Assembly (NCBI GenBank): GCA_947573135.1
Contig: CANPDU010000002.1
Coordinates: forward strand, 62,001-126,000
Length of the DNA stretch: 64,000 nt
Source of the DNA: an uncultured Bacteroidales bacterium
GTDB taxonomy: Bacteria; Bacteroidota; Bacteroidia; Bacteroidales; Muribaculaceae
Direction: 5' to 3'
Position 1 is the stretch's first letter. Each line of letters starts with the position of its first letter. The notes below the pieces were generated by a model. The model did no database searches, was not told where the DNA came from, and saw nothing but the letters and a program-made list of their open reading frames with translations. Positions 63,420 to 64,000 of the stretch are shown in pieces. A program made the translations under genes and the position numbers.

Positions 63420-63451
63420 CAAATTTAAGATTAATTTATTAATTTTGTAAA
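63420..63451 (-). promoter_or_regulatory. Promoter of rsmG (divergent region)
   Basis: On the - strand, TTTA (63451-63448), 20 bases, then TAAATTTG (63427-63420). The -33 box has one mismatch. The surrounding 20-mer is identical to that in the tRNA-Arg/ung region. Confidence 0.5.
63440..63447 (+). promoter_or_regulatory. -7 element of the S1 protein gene
   Basis: TAATTTTG fits TAnnTTTG and lies 21 bases before the ATG at 63469. Confidence 0.45.
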
Positions 63452-63468
63452 GTCAAATAATATCAAAT

Positions 63469-64000
63469 ATGATAAGAATCGGTAATTATAACAATCTGCG
63501 CATTGCGCGTTTTGTCGACTTCGGCGCTTATCTCGCCGATGATGATAAGAACGAAGTGCTCCTGCCTGCCCGCTATGTCCCGGCCGATGCAGCGATAGGC
63601 GACGAGATCGAAGTATTTGTATATACCGATTCCGAAGACCGGATAGTTGCCGTCACAGATCACCCTTTTGCTCAGGTCGGCGAATTCGCATTCCTTCAGG
63701 TCGCTGAAGTCAACCGCTTTGGAGCTTTCCTTGACTGGGGTGTGCCCAAACACCTTCTCGTCCCGTTCTCAGAGCAGCGTAATCGCATGGAGGCCGGAGG
63801 CATCTATCCTGTCTATATTTATCTTGACCACATCACAAAACGTGTTGTCGCATCGGCGAAGCTTGAGAAATTTCTCGGTAATGTTATTCCCGAATACCGT
63901 CAGGGTGAAAAAGTCAGTGTTCTCGTCTGGCAGCACACCCCTATCGGCTATAAAGTAATAGTTGACAACCTTTTCCAGGGCATGATCTATGATAACGAGA
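63469..64000 (+). CDS. CvfB-like S1 RNA-binding protein (3' end outside window)
   Basis: 177 codons are seen from the ATG at 63469 to the window edge, open throughout. The start MIRIGNYNNLRIARFVDFGAY and repeated S1-like OB folds (VGEFAFLQVAEVNRFGAFLD and WGVPKHLLVPFSEQ) match CvfB/YitL. This family has tandem S1 domains and a winged helix and regulates virulence-type genes in Staphylococcus. RNA binding is expected; the target here is unknown. Confidence 0.87.
   Translation, partial: MIRIGNYNNLRIARFVDFGAYLADDDKNEVLLPARYVPADAAIGDEIEVFVYTDSEDRIVAVTDHPFAQVGEFAFLQVAEVNRFGAFLDWGVPKHLLVPFSEQRNRMEAGGIYPVYIYLDHITKRVVASAKLEKFLGNVIPEYRQGEKVSVLVWQHTPIGYKVIVDNLFQGMIYDNE

Noticed and set aside
1-64000. 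CRISPR array or rRNA operon
   Set aside because: No regularly spaced direct repeats, no cas-like genes and no rRNA sequence were seen on reading the window.

Overview
The window looks like a chromosomal stretch of a gut Bacteroidales, most probably Muribaculaceae-like. The evidence is Mfa1/Mfa2-type fimbriae, a SusC/SusD polysaccharide utilisation locus (PUL) with a SusR/DUF6377-type regulator, many Bacteroidetes-only families (DUF3868, DUF4906, DUF5106, DUF6155, DUF6175), a type IX secretion plug protein, and promoters of the Bacteroidetes form TTTG-N19/20-TAnnTTTG. No species can be named from the sequence alone.

Layout. (1) 1-10455, + strand: a fimbrial operon with a DUF3575 protein (cut by the window edge), a DUF3868/OmpA-like/TPR protein, the Mfa1-family major fimbrillin, two Mfa2-like anchor/accessory lipoproteins (the second frameshifted), a large DUF4906 tip-like lipoprotein and a thioredoxin-fold DUF5106 lipoprotein whose start overlaps the tip gene. 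(2) 10530-12271: an unusual protein made of six tandem helix-turn-helix units, then a DUF6155 protein. (3) 12385-16665: a four-gene operon of exported proteins (CsgG/FlgT-like, DUF6175, an unknown, LPP20-like), probably an envelope-associated complex that is not well described. (4) 16798-23060: a solitary tyrosine recombinase, a DUF2130 nuclease-like protein, valS, and the 3' remnant of a BspA-like leucine-rich-repeat surface protein gene.

(5) 23151-25017, - strand: an ECF sigma factor, a membrane anti-sigma-like protein and an exported low-complexity protein. (6) 25197-42019, - strand: a PUL. susC, susD and a DUF1735/discoidin surface lipoprotein are followed by GH27, GH97, GH3, an alkaline-phosphatase-superfamily enzyme, an alpha/beta-hydrolase esterase and an SGNH esterase, with the DUF6377 regulator upstream. 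susC has a long leader with a consensus promoter and, before the start codon, a canonical intrinsic terminator. The hydrolase half has its own promoter overlapped by a palindrome. (7) 42051-44573: a GH109-type enzyme and an N-acetylhexosamine-kinase-like protein, a GalNAc salvage pair on the same strand as the PUL regulator. (8) 44625-44696: tRNA-Arg(CCG), divergent from ung.

(9) 44773-64000: mostly housekeeping genes. These are ung, a T9SS plug protein, a DUF3109 protein, a HipA-like kinase/DUF3037 pair, a YraN nuclease, a ClC channel/transporter, YbaK, aroC, a radical SAM protein, an M3 peptidase, a coiled-coil lipoprotein, rsmI, dacB/PBP4, glnS, a TPR protein, an MBL-fold hydrolase, rsmG and the 5' part of a CvfB-like S1 protein.

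The accessory material worth most attention is the six-HTH protein, the CsgG/LPP20-like operon, the terminator inside the susC leader, the frameshifted Mfa2 gene within a compositionally mosaic fimbrial locus, and the HipA-like/DUF3037 pair. All family names come from reading motifs and remembered family features. No database search was run.
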